From Thalassotalea loyana (GTDB lineage Bacteria; Pseudomonadota; Gammaproteobacteria; Enterobacterales; Alteromonadaceae), in the NCBI RefSeq assembly GCF_030161435.1, contig NZ_BSSV01000001.1, positions 248,001 to 312,000 on the forward strand: 64,000 nucleotides of DNA, written 5' to 3'. Positions within the stretch are counted from its first letter, which is position 1. Each line of letters starts with the position of its first letter. The notes below the pieces were generated by a model. It did no database searches. It saw only the letters and a list, made by a program, of their open reading frames with translations, and was not told the origin of the DNA. This document shows, in pieces, positions 27,416 through 36,335 of the stretch. The position numbers and the translations under genes were made by a program.

Positions 27416-29059
27416 ATGCATAAAAGAACACTGTTCGCTGCGACATTTGCAGCCCTCTTCTCCTTAACTGCTTGCACTGAAAAAGCAACTGAAACACAGC
27501 AAAACGAAGTTAACCCAGAAAATATAAAAGCACACATTGCTTTCTTGGCTGACGACACTTTGAAAGGTCGTGATACAGGTAGTGATGGCTACCAAATTGC
27601 CGCGAATTATGTGAAATCACACTTTAAACAAATGGGCTTAAAGCCACGTGGTGAGTTCGACGGTTTTGAGCAACAAGTTACCTTCCGAAAAGCCTATCTA
27701 CAGGCTGATTCGGCAAAAATGATTGTTGAAAATGAAGGTCAAACGACTGAAATTACCATGCCGGATCAGTTTTTTACTTCTGGCTCGGCGCTTTTCACTG
27801 ATTCAAGTGTAACAGCAGATACTGTATTCGTCGGTTACGGTGTTGTTTCTGAAGACTTTGGTTATAACGATTATCAAGGTTTAGACGTCAAAGGGAAAAT
27901 TGTGGTTGCCTTAACGGGACGTCCTGCGGATCTGCCGTCTGAAGAAGGTGCTCATATTGGTTCTGGTAGTGAAAAAGCGCGTCATGCTGCAGAGCGTGGC
28001 GCTGTGGGTTACATCACTTTACATTCACCAAAGCGCGATAAAGTACGTCCTTTTGCAACGTCGGCAAAGTACGCCAATGGCCCTCGTTATAGTTGGTTAG
28101 ATAATAACGGCAAACCTTACGGTAAATATGAAGAAATTAAAGGCGGTGGATATTTACATTTCGATCACGCAAACGCATTGTTTGCTGGTGCAGAAAAAAC
28201 GGCTGAGCAAATTTTTGCTGCTGATTCTGCTGATGAAAAAATAAAAGGTTTCGCATTAAATGCAAAGGTGACCTTGGCTGCCAAATCACGTCATGAAGAA
28301 ATTACTAGCCCAAATATTATTGCCGTGCTTGAGGGAAGTGATCCTAAGCTAAAAGATGAATTTGTTGTTTTTAGTGCTCACCTAGATCATATCGGCATGT
28401 CGACTCACGGTGATCATGAAGACAAAATTAATAATGGTGCATTAGACAATGCTTCGGGTGTGAGTATCTTATTAGAAACGGCGCGTATGCTAACGTTACA
28501 AAAGCAAAAACCTAAGCGCTCTGTTTTATTTGTTGTCGTGACAGGGGAAGAAAAAGGTTTATTGGGTTCAAGTTACTTCGCCCAAAACCCTACAGTACCT
28601 GTGATGAATATGGTGGCAAATGTGAACTTAGACATGCCACTTATTTTATACCCATTTGCTGACGTTATTGCGTTTGGTTCAACACATTCAACGTTAGGTC
28701 CTATTGTGGAAAAGGCAGCAGGTAAAATTGATATTAGTTTAAGTGAAGACCCTATGCCGGAACAGGCTTTGTTTACGCGTAGCGATCACTACAGCTTTGT
28801 AAAAGCGGGTATTCCTTCAGTCTTTTTGATGACAGGTTTTAAGTCTAAAGATCCTAATGTCAATGGTGGTGAAATTTTCAGAGACTTCCTGAAAAATCAT
28901 TATCACCAACACAGTGATGAAACTGACCTACCAATTCGCTACGACGTCGCTGCTGAGTTTGCGAAAGTAAATATGATGATTGGTTTAGAAATCGCGAACC
29001 AAGAAGAAAAGCCAAAATGGAATGAAGGTGACTTCTTCGGTAAGACATTTGCTCAATAA
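27416..29059 (+). CDS. M28 family aminopeptidase lipoprotein
   Basis: 547-residue exported zinc peptidase of family M28. Signal peptide with lipobox (FSLTAC, Cys about 20). The early helical region is followed by a PA-type insert (about 110-260, with GKIVVALTGRP and AAERGAVGYITL) and the catalytic domain. Metal-binding and active-site residues are seen in SAHLDHIGMS, GALDNASGV, VTGEEKGLLGSS and RSDHYSFVKAGIPSVF. Similar proteins degrade peptides at the cell surface, in keeping with a marine organism that secretes hydrolases. Monocistronic, terminator downstream. Confidence 0.92.
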   Translation: MHKRTLFAATFAALFSLTACTEKATETQQNEVNPENIKAHIAFLADDTLKGRDTGSDGYQIAANYVKSHFKQMGLKPRGEFDGFEQQVTFRKAYLQADSAKMIVENEGQTTEITMPDQFFTSGSALFTDSSVTADTVFVGYGVVSEDFGYNDYQGLDVKGKIVVALTGRPADLPSEEGAHIGSGSEKARHAAERGAVGYITLHSPKRDKVRPFATSAKYANGPRYSWLDNNGKPYGKYEEIKGGGYLHFDHANALFAGAEKTAEQIFAADSADEKIKGFALNAKVTLAAKSRHEEITSPNIIAVLEGSDPKLKDEFVVFSAHLDHIGMSTHGDHEDKINNGALDNASGVSILLETARMLTLQKQKPKRSVLFVVVTGEEKGLLGSSYFAQNPTVPVMNMVANVNLDMPLILYPFADVIAFGSTHSTLGPIVEKAAGKIDISLSEDPMPEQALFTRSDHYSFVKAGIPSVFLMTGFKSKDPNVNGGEIFRDFLKNHYHQHSDETDLPIRYDVAAEFAKVNMMIGLEIANQEEKPKWNEGDFFGKTFAQ

Positions 29060-29074
29060 TCTTAAATGAGCGTC

Positions 29075-29109
29075 AAAAAAAGCGTTTAGTTTAACTAAGC
29101 GCTTTTTTT
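29075..29109. terminator. Terminator after M28 peptidase gene
   Basis: Long stem AAAAAAAGCGTTTAGTT / AACTAAGCGCTTTTTTT with one G-U pair; the inner pairs must open to form a loop. T-run of seven. Confidence 0.88.
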
Positions 29110-29190
29110 ATATAAGAAATTTATGAAAACTGACTTTGATTGAATACCTCTTCAAGATACACTGAAGAAAAACGTTCAGAGAAAATAATA

Positions 29191-30027
29191 ATGAATGCGC
29201 ACCAATACGCTGAACAGGCAAATGGTTCTTTTGCTTTGCCTGATGCTTGCTTTAAAGTTAAAGCATTAATGGAAGACGAATCATCCACTATTGAAGATTT
29301 TGCTAATGTCATTAGTGTCGATCCTTCAATGACCTCGAGACTATTAAAAATTGCTAATAGTGCGGTTTATAGTTTTAGTGGTGAAATTAGTACGATTTCT
29401 AGAGCCATCACCATTATCGGTACGCAAGCAATCTATAACATGATGTTAGTTGATGTTGCAGCAAGCGCATTTAAGCACTTTGAAAATCAAGCGATAGACT
29501 TAAAACGCTTTTGGCGAAGCTCTGTTTACTGTGCATTGGTCTCAAAGAACCTCGCAGTAAAAGCGGGTATTCGAGATATAGAACGTTTATTTGTCGCAGG
29601 GTTATTGCAGAATTTCGGCGAATTGATTGTTGCTAAAGAAAACCCGGATATCGCTAAAAAAGCAGAAAAATACATTGAAAAAGCACTGCCTTGGGCAATT
29701 CAACGTCATTACCTTGGCTTTACTTATACAGATATTACGGCTGAGCTTTTGTCGATGTGGCAAATCCCAGAGAAAATTATTTTACCTGTGCGCCATTTTA
29801 ATCAAGCCAAAGATATTCAAATTAATAAAGATGTTAAGGTGCTTTACCTTGCATCTCGGTTAGCATTAGTTGACAGTCATCCCGATCTATACCCTTATGA
29901 TGATACCGTCGATGAGCAAATGTGTAAGGCACTTGGTGTCACGAATGATGACCTGAACCAAGCCGCGGAATATGCATCGAATGAAGCCGAAGAAATCCTA
30001 AATATTATGAACGCGAAGTTTTTTTAA
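29191..30027 (+). CDS. HDOD domain protein (paralogue 1)
   Basis: 278-residue HDOD-domain protein, a family linked to signalling and often to c-di-GMP or chemotaxis pathways. No catalytic HD residues are required or evident. The start ATG at 29191 is chosen because the paralogue at 37265 begins the same way (MDAKAYAEQA versus MNAHQYAEQA); the longer frame from 29140 adds 17 unrelated residues. Core features include VISVDPSMTSRLLKIANSA, ISTISRAITIIG and the LFVAGLLQNFGELIV helix. Monocistronic with a strong terminator. Confidence 0.88.
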   Translation: MNAHQYAEQANGSFALPDACFKVKALMEDESSTIEDFANVISVDPSMTSRLLKIANSAVYSFSGEISTISRAITIIGTQAIYNMMLVDVAASAFKHFENQAIDLKRFWRSSVYCALVSKNLAVKAGIRDIERLFVAGLLQNFGELIVAKENPDIAKKAEKYIEKALPWAIQRHYLGFTYTDITAELLSMWQIPEKIILPVRHFNQAKDIQINKDVKVLYLASRLALVDSHPDLYPYDDTVDEQMCKALGVTNDDLNQAAEYASNEAEEILNIMNAKFF

Positions 30028-30050
30028 TTTAAGGTTTTACGGCATTTTTG

Positions 30051-30085
30051 AAAGTGGTAACAATGAACTTTGTTACCACTTTTTT
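30051..30085. terminator. Terminator after HDOD gene 1
   Basis: Thirteen-base-pair stem AAAGTGGTAACAA / TTGTTACCACTTT, followed by T-run. Confidence 0.93.
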
Positions 30086-30169
30086 GTTACAAAAGTATTT
30101 AATTCATTTGTAAAAAGTACTTTGAATTCAATGGTGTTTGTAAACTATTTGTGTCAATTGCACCGAAAT

Positions 30170-30199
30170 CTATACAGTTTGCTTATTAACTATACAGTT
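30170..30199. promoter_or_regulatory. Two direct copies of CTATACAGTT, 20 bp apart
   Basis: CTATACAGTT occurs at 30170-30179 and again at 30190-30199 upstream of the NSS transporter. The period of 20 bases is two helical turns, so a regulator could bind both on one DNA face. No known consensus was recognised. Confidence 0.4.
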
Positions 30200-30257
30200 A
30201 GGGGGCAGACAGGGCTTGAAATCCTTGCTAGAGTCATTGACCACTAAAATAATGCGA

Positions 30258-30289
30258 GGTGTGAGATCAGACAACATGATCAAAACACC
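30258..30289. promoter_or_regulatory. Interrupted dyad in the NSS transporter leader
   Basis: GGTGT-ga-GATCA (30258-30269) and TGATC-aaa-ACACC (30277-30289) form an interrupted inverted repeat 32 bases before the transporter ATG. It could be an operator or a leader hairpin that influences translation. No T-run follows. Confidence 0.4.
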
Positions 30290-30321
30290 CAATATAATAA
30301 TTATTACATCGAAGGAAATTT

Positions 30322-31746
30322 ATGAGCGCAAACAGAGAACATTTTAGCTCGCGCATTGGCTTTATATTAGCTGCTGCCGGCTCAGCTGTAGGTATCGGTA
30401 ATCTGGTTGGCTTTCCCGTCAATGCAGCAAAAAATGGCGGTGGTGCATTTTTACTTATCTACGCAATTTTCGTCTTTTTAATTTGTTTACCTGTCATGAT
30501 GGCTGAAATGGCCATGGGTCGTAAGTCACAAAAAGAGCCTGTGGGTGCGTTTACCTTTTTAGGTGGTGAAAGTAAGTTATGGTCATTTGCCGGTTTATTA
30601 GGGGTTATTACACCCTTTATGATTGGTGTGTTCTACATGGTGATCACCGTGTGGTTATTTGGTTACCTTGTCATGATTCTCGGTGGCAATCTCGATTATC
30701 TTGCCGACCCATCGTCGTTCGGTACATTTATTAACAGTGGTTGGGTATTCTTAGCGTTAATTGTTGTTGCCGGTATCGTTAATTTTATCTTATTAGCAGG
30801 GGTAAAAGACGGTATTGAAAAAGCGGCAAAAATACTGATGCCTTCGTTATTCATTATGTTAGTAGCGTTAGTGATTTTTGTGTTATTCCAAGACAACGCA
30901 ATGGCAGGTGTTGAGTTTTTCGTCATTCCAGAGTTTGACAAAATTACACCGTCGGTTGTTAACGGCGCTTTATCTCAGGCATTCTTCTCGCTGTCACTCG
31001 GTATGGGTATTTTAATAACCTACGGTTCATATATTGATAAGCGTACCGATATTGTAGGTTCAGCAAAATTAGTCGCTATTACTGATACCGCAGTAGCGTT
31101 TACTGCAGGCCTAATGATTTTACCAGCCGTGTTTTCATTTAACCCTGATGTTAATCCAACTGAATTAAGTGATAGCTCTGTATCATTGATTTTCACTTTC
31201 TTACCGAAAATTTTCCTCGCGTTACAAGTATCGATTGGTTATGTAGGCGCAAGCATTGTTGCCGGTGCGTTTTTCTTATTGGTTTTCTTTGCGGCGATTA
31301 CATCATTAGTATCGATTATTGAAGTGCCGGTTTCGTATCTTGTTACAGAGAAGAAGTTCACACGTAAGAAGTCTTTAATCGCGTTGTTGGCGACAGCGGG
31401 TATTTTAACGTTATTCGCAACGGTTTCTTTTGGCATGGTGGCATTCTTTACCGAGTTTGTGAGTTACGCTGGCGCTCCTAAGTCATTTTTTGACGTAATT
31501 TACGATATTTTTTACGACACAATTCTGCCGTTAAATGGTCTTCTCGTGTGTCTATTTGTTAGTTACCGTTGGAAGCAAAAGAAGTTAAGCGAAGAATTAG
31601 CGGAAGGTGGAAATAACTATATTGGTTCCTTAAGTGAAAAGTACATTAACTTTGCGCTAAGTACATTTATTCCTGTGATTTTACTGGGTATCTTTTTAAA
31701 TACCGTAGCAGTGAAATTCTTTGGTATGAGCTTATTTGGTTTTTAA
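30322..31746 (+). CDS. Sodium-dependent NSS-family transporter
   Basis: 474-residue inner-membrane symporter of the neurotransmitter:sodium symporter (SNF) family, which takes up amino acids or amines with Na+. Eleven to twelve hydrophobic spans. The first span carries the family signature (GFILAAAGSAVGIGNLVGFP, unwound sodium/substrate site). Later KDGIEKAAKILMPSLF and the span 6 region (SQAFFSLSLGMGILITYGSY) also match. The substrate cannot be read from sequence. AAGGAAATTT precedes the ATG. The unusually long leader holds repeats described separately. Single gene with terminator. Confidence 0.93.
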   Translation: MSANREHFSSRIGFILAAAGSAVGIGNLVGFPVNAAKNGGGAFLLIYAIFVFLICLPVMMAEMAMGRKSQKEPVGAFTFLGGESKLWSFAGLLGVITPFMIGVFYMVITVWLFGYLVMILGGNLDYLADPSSFGTFINSGWVFLALIVVAGIVNFILLAGVKDGIEKAAKILMPSLFIMLVALVIFVLFQDNAMAGVEFFVIPEFDKITPSVVNGALSQAFFSLSLGMGILITYGSYIDKRTDIVGSAKLVAITDTAVAFTAGLMILPAVFSFNPDVNPTELSDSSVSLIFTFLPKIFLALQVSIGYVGASIVAGAFFLLVFFAAITSLVSIIEVPVSYLVTEKKFTRKKSLIALLATAGILTLFATVSFGMVAFFTEFVSYAGAPKSFFDVIYDIFYDTILPLNGLLVCLFVSYRWKQKKLSEELAEGGNNYIGSLSEKYINFALSTFIPVILLGIFLNTVAVKFFGMSLFGF

Positions 31747-31764
31747 AAATAACTAACTGAATTG

Positions 31765-31799
31765 AAAGCCGTGCAGTGTTATCATTGCGCGGCTTTTTT
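31765..31799 (+). terminator. Terminator after NSS transporter gene
   Basis: Fourteen-base-pair stem AAAGCCGTGCAGTG / CATTGCGCGGCTTT including two G-U pairs, TTAT loop, then T-run. Confidence 0.9.
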
Positions 31800-31813
31800 A
31801 TTGGAACCGATAT

Positions 31814-32698
31814 ATGATTGAATTTATCCGTTGGCATGATTTGTCACAAGCTCAGCGCCTTTTTCATGGCAGAGGACACGCGTATAAGGGCTATGAGCAC
31901 ATCTGTGTTGATTGGTTCCCTCCTGTCGCGTTGATTACGCTTTATAAAGAGGAAGAGGGCACCTTTGTCGAATCTTTGGCTAATTGGCTAAACGAAAACA
32001 TTGAAACCTGCCAATCTGTTCAAGTTCAATATCGTTGTCGAGAAAAAGCACCGCAGGAAGTCATCATTGGAGAAAGCATTGACGAAACAGTCGTTGATGA
32101 GAACACGAGAAAGTATCAAATTCGTTTTGGCCGCTCGCAAAATCATGGGCTGTTTCTTGATATGATAAACGGTCGCGATTGGCTTCAAGCTCGCGCCAAA
32201 GATAAGAAAGTATTAAACCTCTTCTCCTATACTTGTGCATTCTCAGTGGCAGCAATTGCTGGCGGTGCGAATGAGGTTGTAAACGTCGATTTATCAAAGG
32301 CATCACTGTCAGTTGGTCGAGAAAATCATAAGCTTAATCAACATGACTTAACCAAGGTAAAGTTTCAAGGCATTGATATTTTCAAATCGTTTGGTCGACT
32401 AAAAAAATTGGGGCCTTTCGATATTTCGGTCTGCGATCCACCTTCATTTCAAAAAGGTAGCGTTAATATTCAACGCGATTATGGCAAAATCATCCGGAGA
32501 ATTCCTGATTTTATGAAGCCTGGTGCCGATCTCTTATTGTGTTTGAATTCACCTGATTTAGATGAAGAATTCTTGAAAGCGCAGGTGGCTGAATATTGCC
32601 CGGCATGTCATTTTGTTGAGCAGCTTAAAAACCCCGATGTCTTCATAGAATCACATCAGGGCAAAGGCTTAAAAGTACTGCATTATCGCTTTGATTAG
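31814..32698 (+). CDS. Class I SAM-dependent methyltransferase, RlmI/RlmK-like
   Basis: 294-residue Rossmann methyltransferase. SAM-binding motif VLNLFSYTCAFSVAAI (about 133-148), acidic residue in VNVDLSKAS, and catalytic-type motif CDPPSFQKG. The arrangement resembles the rRNA (cytosine-5)-methyltransferase domain of RlmI/RlmK. No N-terminal PUA domain is present, so the substrate is unknown (likely RNA). ATG at 31814 with GGAACC ahead. One base separates its stop from the convergent LysE-type gene. Confidence 0.85.
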   Translation: MIEFIRWHDLSQAQRLFHGRGHAYKGYEHICVDWFPPVALITLYKEEEGTFVESLANWLNENIETCQSVQVQYRCREKAPQEVIIGESIDETVVDENTRKYQIRFGRSQNHGLFLDMINGRDWLQARAKDKKVLNLFSYTCAFSVAAIAGGANEVVNVDLSKASLSVGRENHKLNQHDLTKVKFQGIDIFKSFGRLKKLGPFDISVCDPPSFQKGSVNIQRDYGKIIRRIPDFMKPGADLLLCLNSPDLDEEFLKAQVAEYCPACHFVEQLKNPDVFIESHQGKGLKVLHYRFD

Positions 32699-32699
32699 A

Positions 32700-33308
32700 C
32701 TATTGAAGCACGACCCGAGCGGCTAAACTAATTAAGACAACGCCTGTTATTTTGTCGACGATATGACTATTGCGTTTTAGTTTTGTAATGATATTGCCAC
32801 GCGTTAATGTAAACGTGACGAGGCAGTACCAAACTGCATCGATTAAGCCAACGGTGCTTGTCATGATGATTTTCTGTTCAAGGCTTGCATTTGCATCAAT
32901 AAATTGACTGAATAACGCGATAAAAAAGATCGCTAATTTGGGGTTTAAAAACGCAATAAGAAAGCCATCTCGCCAGCCATTGACGTTGATGTCTGTTTCA
33001 ATCGTTTCTTCGGTAACGGGTTGCTTACTGGCAAGTAATGCTTTGATACCAAGGTAAACCAAAAATGCTGCTCCGCCATACTGCAATACAGAAAACAGTA
33101 TGGGTGAATTAACAATAAGTATACCTAAACCAGCGATACAGGCTGCTGCATAAATCGCTACGCCAATACCATGACTGATGGCGGTTGCATAACCTTGTTG
33201 GCCGCTACCGTTAATCGTGTTTTTGATCACTAATGCTAAACTTGGTCCCGGTGATAGCGCACCTAACATACAAACGACAACAAGTGACACCCACAAATGA
33301 AATTCCAT
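32700..33308 (-). CDS. LysE/RhtB family exporter
   Basis: 202-residue inner-membrane exporter of the LysE/RhtB family, which removes amino acids or their analogues. About six hydrophobic spans. Family signature in the first span region (GALSPGPSLALVIKNTINGSG) and the conserved FLNPKLAIFFIALF segment are present. ATG at 33308 preceded by AAGGTAAGTC. Convergent with the methyltransferase gene and 20 bases downstream of the ligase gene on the same strand. Specific substrate not determinable. Confidence 0.92.
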   Translation of the reverse strand: MEFHLWVSLVVVCMLGALSPGPSLALVIKNTINGSGQQGYATAISHGIGVAIYAAACIAGLGILIVNSPILFSVLQYGGAAFLVYLGIKALLASKQPVTEETIETDINVNGWRDGFLIAFLNPKLAIFFIALFSQFIDANASLEQKIIMTSTVGLIDAVWYCLVTFTLTRGNIITKLKRNSHIVDKITGVVLISLAARVVLQ

Positions 33309-33328
33309 GACTTACCTTTTTAATGCTT

Positions 33329-34180
33329 TTATTGCTGATTTGGAGAATCGATTAAACTGGCAAATCTTGGCATATCTTGACTTGTTTTTCCAAAGTATTT
33401 GTAGTGAATTTTCTGACCAATAGCGGGTGGGAATTTTCTTTGTTGAATTGATAGGCCTGAACCTATCTTGAAGGTTTTTCCTGAAGCGTTGACCACGATA
33501 AGAGCGCCTACCATATGTTGATATTTTCCAGTTCCTTGGGTGTAACCTTTAACAACAGCGGTATCGGTGTATACAGGCTTTAACTTGAATAAATGATTTA
33601 CTCGTTTTGCTTCGTACATAGCTGTTGCTAAGTGCAGCATTAAACCCTCACCACCTTGGTCTATTACTTTTTGTAATTTGTCATTGAGTGCTGCGATGCT
33701 ATTGACTTTTGACTGTTCAATGCATCTGATTGATGTTTTCCTATATGATTGACATATCGTCTGCATTGCATCGACACGTTCGGTGAAGGTGCCATTGTGT
33801 TTCGGTAGGTCAAAAATGTTGAAAGTGATGTGTTGCCAGCAGGGTTTAATATCTTTACTTCGAATACATCCACTTGTTTTATCAAAGGCACCACGCTCCC
33901 ACCATAGTTCTCCGTCCAATGAAACCTCAGGCCAACCTGCGGTGAATTTCGTCGGTGCGATAATCTCATGACCATTTCGTGTCATTAGTTTACGTCCATC
34001 CCAGTAACCTCGTACGCCATCTAATTTCTCACTAATCAAATACGCATCAATATTTTCGATATATTTTGGTGCAGGCTTACCGTGCTGAAGTGGAAGTGGC
34101 TTAGCTGAGCTTGTGAATGAAATAAATACGATCAAGGTAAGGTAGGCCAATAAATTCGATGGGCCATATGTAAAGATCAT
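33329..34180 (-). CDS. Secreted ATP-dependent DNA ligase (LigE type)
   Basis: 283-residue minimal ATP-dependent DNA ligase. An N-terminal hydrophobic segment of about 27 residues ends in SFTSSA, consistent with a signal peptide. The nucleotidyltransferase domain has the AMP-attachment motif SEKLDGVRGYWDG (Lys near residue 52), SLDGELWWERG, EGLMLH and LFKLKPVYTDTAVVKGY. A short OB domain completes it. Proteins of this layout (LigE) are found in the periplasm of some Gammaproteobacteria and are proposed to work on incoming or extracellular DNA. AAGGAGC precedes the ATG at 34180. Divergent from the basic secreted protein gene. Confidence 0.88.
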   Translation of the reverse strand: MIFTYGPSNLLAYLTLIVFISFTSSAKPLPLQHGKPAPKYIENIDAYLISEKLDGVRGYWDGRKLMTRNGHEIIAPTKFTAGWPEVSLDGELWWERGAFDKTSGCIRSKDIKPCWQHITFNIFDLPKHNGTFTERVDAMQTICQSYRKTSIRCIEQSKVNSIAALNDKLQKVIDQGGEGLMLHLATAMYEAKRVNHLFKLKPVYTDTAVVKGYTQGTGKYQHMVGALIVVNASGKTFKIGSGLSIQQRKFPPAIGQKIHYKYFGKTSQDMPRFASLIDSPNQQ

Positions 34181-34280
34181 GAGAACGCTCCTTGTTCTTA
34201 TGTTTAAGCTGTACTAATACTTTAGGCGTTAATTCGCAATTTTGCTGAAAATTTTTAGTCAATAATTCAAGGATGAATTT

Positions 34281-34766
34281 ATGAACAATGTGTTAGTTGG
34301 ACTATGTCTACTATTTCTGAGTGGTGGGCTGAGTTTCCCTGTGTTAGCAAAAACGGCTTGTGATGGTGAAAAATCAAAACATCGAAGTTTACAACTTAAA
34401 CTCCGTCAAGGAGGGAAGCCACAAAGTCTTGAAAGGCTCAGAGCAAGAGAGCGCAACGCTTGGCATAAGTGGTGGCAATGCCAGAATGGCAAGAAAAGTA
34501 AACCGAAGAAAAAGGGTAAGCTTCGCAAGCCAGTTATCGCTCAAAAGCCGAGAGAAGTAATCGACTCACCTCCAACGTTTATTGATAAGCGCGCGCTGTC
34601 AATAAAAGGTGCCTTTAGTGGGAAAAAACAACAAGCATGGTTAAATTACTATCGTAAGCCCGCACAATGTATCGCGCCGAAGTCTACCCAGACCTTCGCA
34701 TACTGTATTGAGCATGCGAATAAACACAAAGATATATTCAGCCTGCAATATGATGAAAATCGCTAA
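34281..34766 (+). CDS. Very basic secreted protein of unknown function
   Basis: 161 residues. Signal peptide MNNVLVGLCLLFLSGGLSF then PVLA, cleavage about residue 23. The mature part is rich in Lys and Arg (GKKSKPKKKGKLRKP and KLRQGGKPQSLERLRARER) and has four cysteines, including C27 and the CIAPK and YCIEHANK motifs near the end, that could form disulfides. No family recognised. AAGGATG lies before the ATG. It is divergent from the secreted ligase, with about 100 bases between. A nucleic-acid or polyanion interaction is possible from charge, but this is inference only. Confidence 0.7.
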   Translation: MNNVLVGLCLLFLSGGLSFPVLAKTACDGEKSKHRSLQLKLRQGGKPQSLERLRARERNAWHKWWQCQNGKKSKPKKKGKLRKPVIAQKPREVIDSPPTFIDKRALSIKGAFSGKKQQAWLNYYRKPAQCIAPKSTQTFAYCIEHANKHKDIFSLQYDENR

Positions 34767-34895
34767 AAAACTGTGTTTTTGACAAGTGTAAATTAGTTGA
34801 GCTTTTATAAGTCTATGTTTTTTTTGGTTTTATTTTTTTGGCTTGGTGTTTGCTGTAATTGTAACTAACTAAAACTAATACAAAGGGTAGAAGTA

Positions 34896-35117
34896 ATGAA
34901 GAAAATTGCGATAACGGTAATCGGTGGCTTTTTAACATTTATTGGCGCCGTATTTATTCTGGTACCAGGACCTGCTTTTCTTTTCTTACCTATTGGCTTG
35001 GCTGTACTTAGTCTTGAATACCCACTTGCAAGACAATGGTTACGAAAAACTCAAAGGGTGATGCGGGACTCAGCACGAAAGCTTGATGAATGGATATATC
35101 GACTAAAAAGAAGGTAA
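34896..35117 (+). CDS. Small PGPGW-type membrane protein
   Basis: 73 residues with one or two hydrophobic spans (6-25 and 28-45) joined by LVPGPAFLFLPIGLAVLSLEYP, followed by a basic amphipathic tail (WLRKTQRVMRDSARKLDE). The motif and layout resemble the PGPGW family of putative membrane proteins; the W of the motif is replaced by A here. Function unknown. Its stop codon overlaps the terminator of the convergent DUF3581 gene. Confidence 0.75.
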   Translation: MKKIAITVIGGFLTFIGAVFILVPGPAFLFLPIGLAVLSLEYPLARQWLRKTQRVMRDSARKLDEWIYRLKRR

Positions 35118-35142
35118 AAAAAAGCAGGCATTAACGCCTGCT
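35116..35142 (-). terminator. Terminator of DUF3581 gene
   Basis: AGCAGGC / GCCTGCT stem. The minus strand has eight T residues after it, the plus strand none, so it serves the minus-strand DUF3581 gene. Confidence 0.85.
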
Positions 35143-35158
35143 ACAATTTAAGGATATT

Positions 35159-35866
35159 CTATTGTTGGTACGCACGTTTTATTTCTTTGTATTCGTCAAC
35201 GACAGTACCCATGGTGTCGTTACAGTATGGGCGTAAACCACTTAGCATCATGTATTTTTTGCCATGACCAATAACTTTACCATTTGCAGTTAAATCAAAG
35301 GCTAAGCAAGCACTACCTCGTTTGCCATCGAGTGTTAACGTATTCTTATCCGTCACTAGTTCGATGTTATCACCTTCAAAACTCTCCAGCGCTAATGTCA
35401 TGCGTTCATACATGACCATTGGTCGCGTTGGGTTAATCATCACTTGATGCTCTTCCATTAAGCTCACGAGTATATGAGGAAAAGTATGACCGGAAAACTC
35501 GACATAAGCTTTGGTTAGTTGATCAATAAACCCTTGATTAGTCGTTTTATCGCCTGAAGCATTCACGTGGAGATATTCTTTGTCATTATCATCTGTCACA
35601 CACGCTGATTCTTCTATGGTGTTTGGAAAATTCAAAGCAATGTTGTCAGTAACCATACCACTAAACGTGAATTCCATTTGCTGATGCAAACCAGCTTTCG
35701 CTAACGTAATTGCGAATAATAAGTCGCCAGGGACACAAAAACGCTTCGCGTCGATATTGTGTATCGGGTTAAAGTCGTCTGCTATTTGCTTAGCAAAGCT
35801 GCTTGCTTGCTCGCGTGAAAAAATAACTTGTTCGTTATTTTGTGTATAAAACGGGGTAATCAACAT
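35159..35866 (-). CDS. DUF3581 family hot-dog-like protein
   Basis: 235-residue protein matching DUF3581, found in marine gammaproteobacteria. The segment DDFNPIHN resembles the active-site helix region of MaoC-like hot-dog hydratases, and FSGMVTDNIALNFP fits the same fold. A dehydratase or thioesterase-like role is therefore possible, but no substrate is known. Monocistronic with its own terminator. ATG at 35866. Confidence 0.8.
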   Translation of the reverse strand: MLITPFYTQNNEQVIFSREQASSFAKQIADDFNPIHNIDAKRFCVPGDLLFAITLAKAGLHQQMEFTFSGMVTDNIALNFPNTIEESACVTDDNDKEYLHVNASGDKTTNQGFIDQLTKAYVEFSGHTFPHILVSLMEEHQVMINPTRPMVMYERMTLALESFEGDNIELVTDKNTLTLDGKRGSACLAFDLTANGKVIGHGKKYMMLSGLRPYCNDTMGTVVDEYKEIKRAYQQ

Positions 35867-35957
35867 GTAACTCTATAAAACTACTTAAACTGCTGAAAAT
35901 TTTACCAGTAAAACGAACAATGACGAATAGAAAACACAGCCGACCAGTAAACAATGG

Positions 35958-36233
35958 TTACTTTTTTTCATCTTGGATAATTAGCGCTTCTTTAGCTTTT
36001 TTAGATAACTTTTTAACGGCATATTCTCGCTTTGCAGCGCTGGACTTATCAGGCATGGACTCGCTGTAAACAAGTGAAACAGGACGTCTCGGTCGTGTAT
36101 ATTTAGCGCCTTTTTTATCGTCATTGTTATGCTCATGGACACGCCGATTCAAATCGGTCGTAATGCCACCGTATAACGAATTGTCTGCACATCGAACAAA
36201 ATAAACGAACCAACTTGAAGATTTATTAGACAT
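35958..36233 (-). CDS. GIY-YIG domain protein (YhbQ/UPF0213-like)
   Basis: 91-residue stand-alone GIY-YIG domain. The core reads SSWFVYFVRCADNSLYGGIT, then DLNRRVHEHN (catalytic Arg region) and a later Glu in YSESMPDKS. Related small proteins bind or cut nucleic acid; the biological role is unclear. Divergent from the DUF2797 gene, which also contains a GIY-YIG-like segment. Confidence 0.88.
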   Translation of the reverse strand: MSNKSSSWFVYFVRCADNSLYGGITTDLNRRVHEHNNDDKKGAKYTRPRRPVSLVYSESMPDKSSAAKREYAVKKLSKKAKEALIIQDEKK

Positions 36234-36335
36234 CTAATTTTTTGTTTTTCAAATACTAGTGAAGCTTTCACGCTGGCTTAGCTTCAGATTTTTTCTTAAA
36301 ATACCATATAACTTGGAGCTAAAGAAACACGAATT

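Noticed and set aside
30212-30229. Possible sigma-54 promoter before the NSS transporter (GGGCTTGAAATCCTTGC)
   Set aside because: The GG-to-GC spacing is two bases too long for a -24/-12 element.
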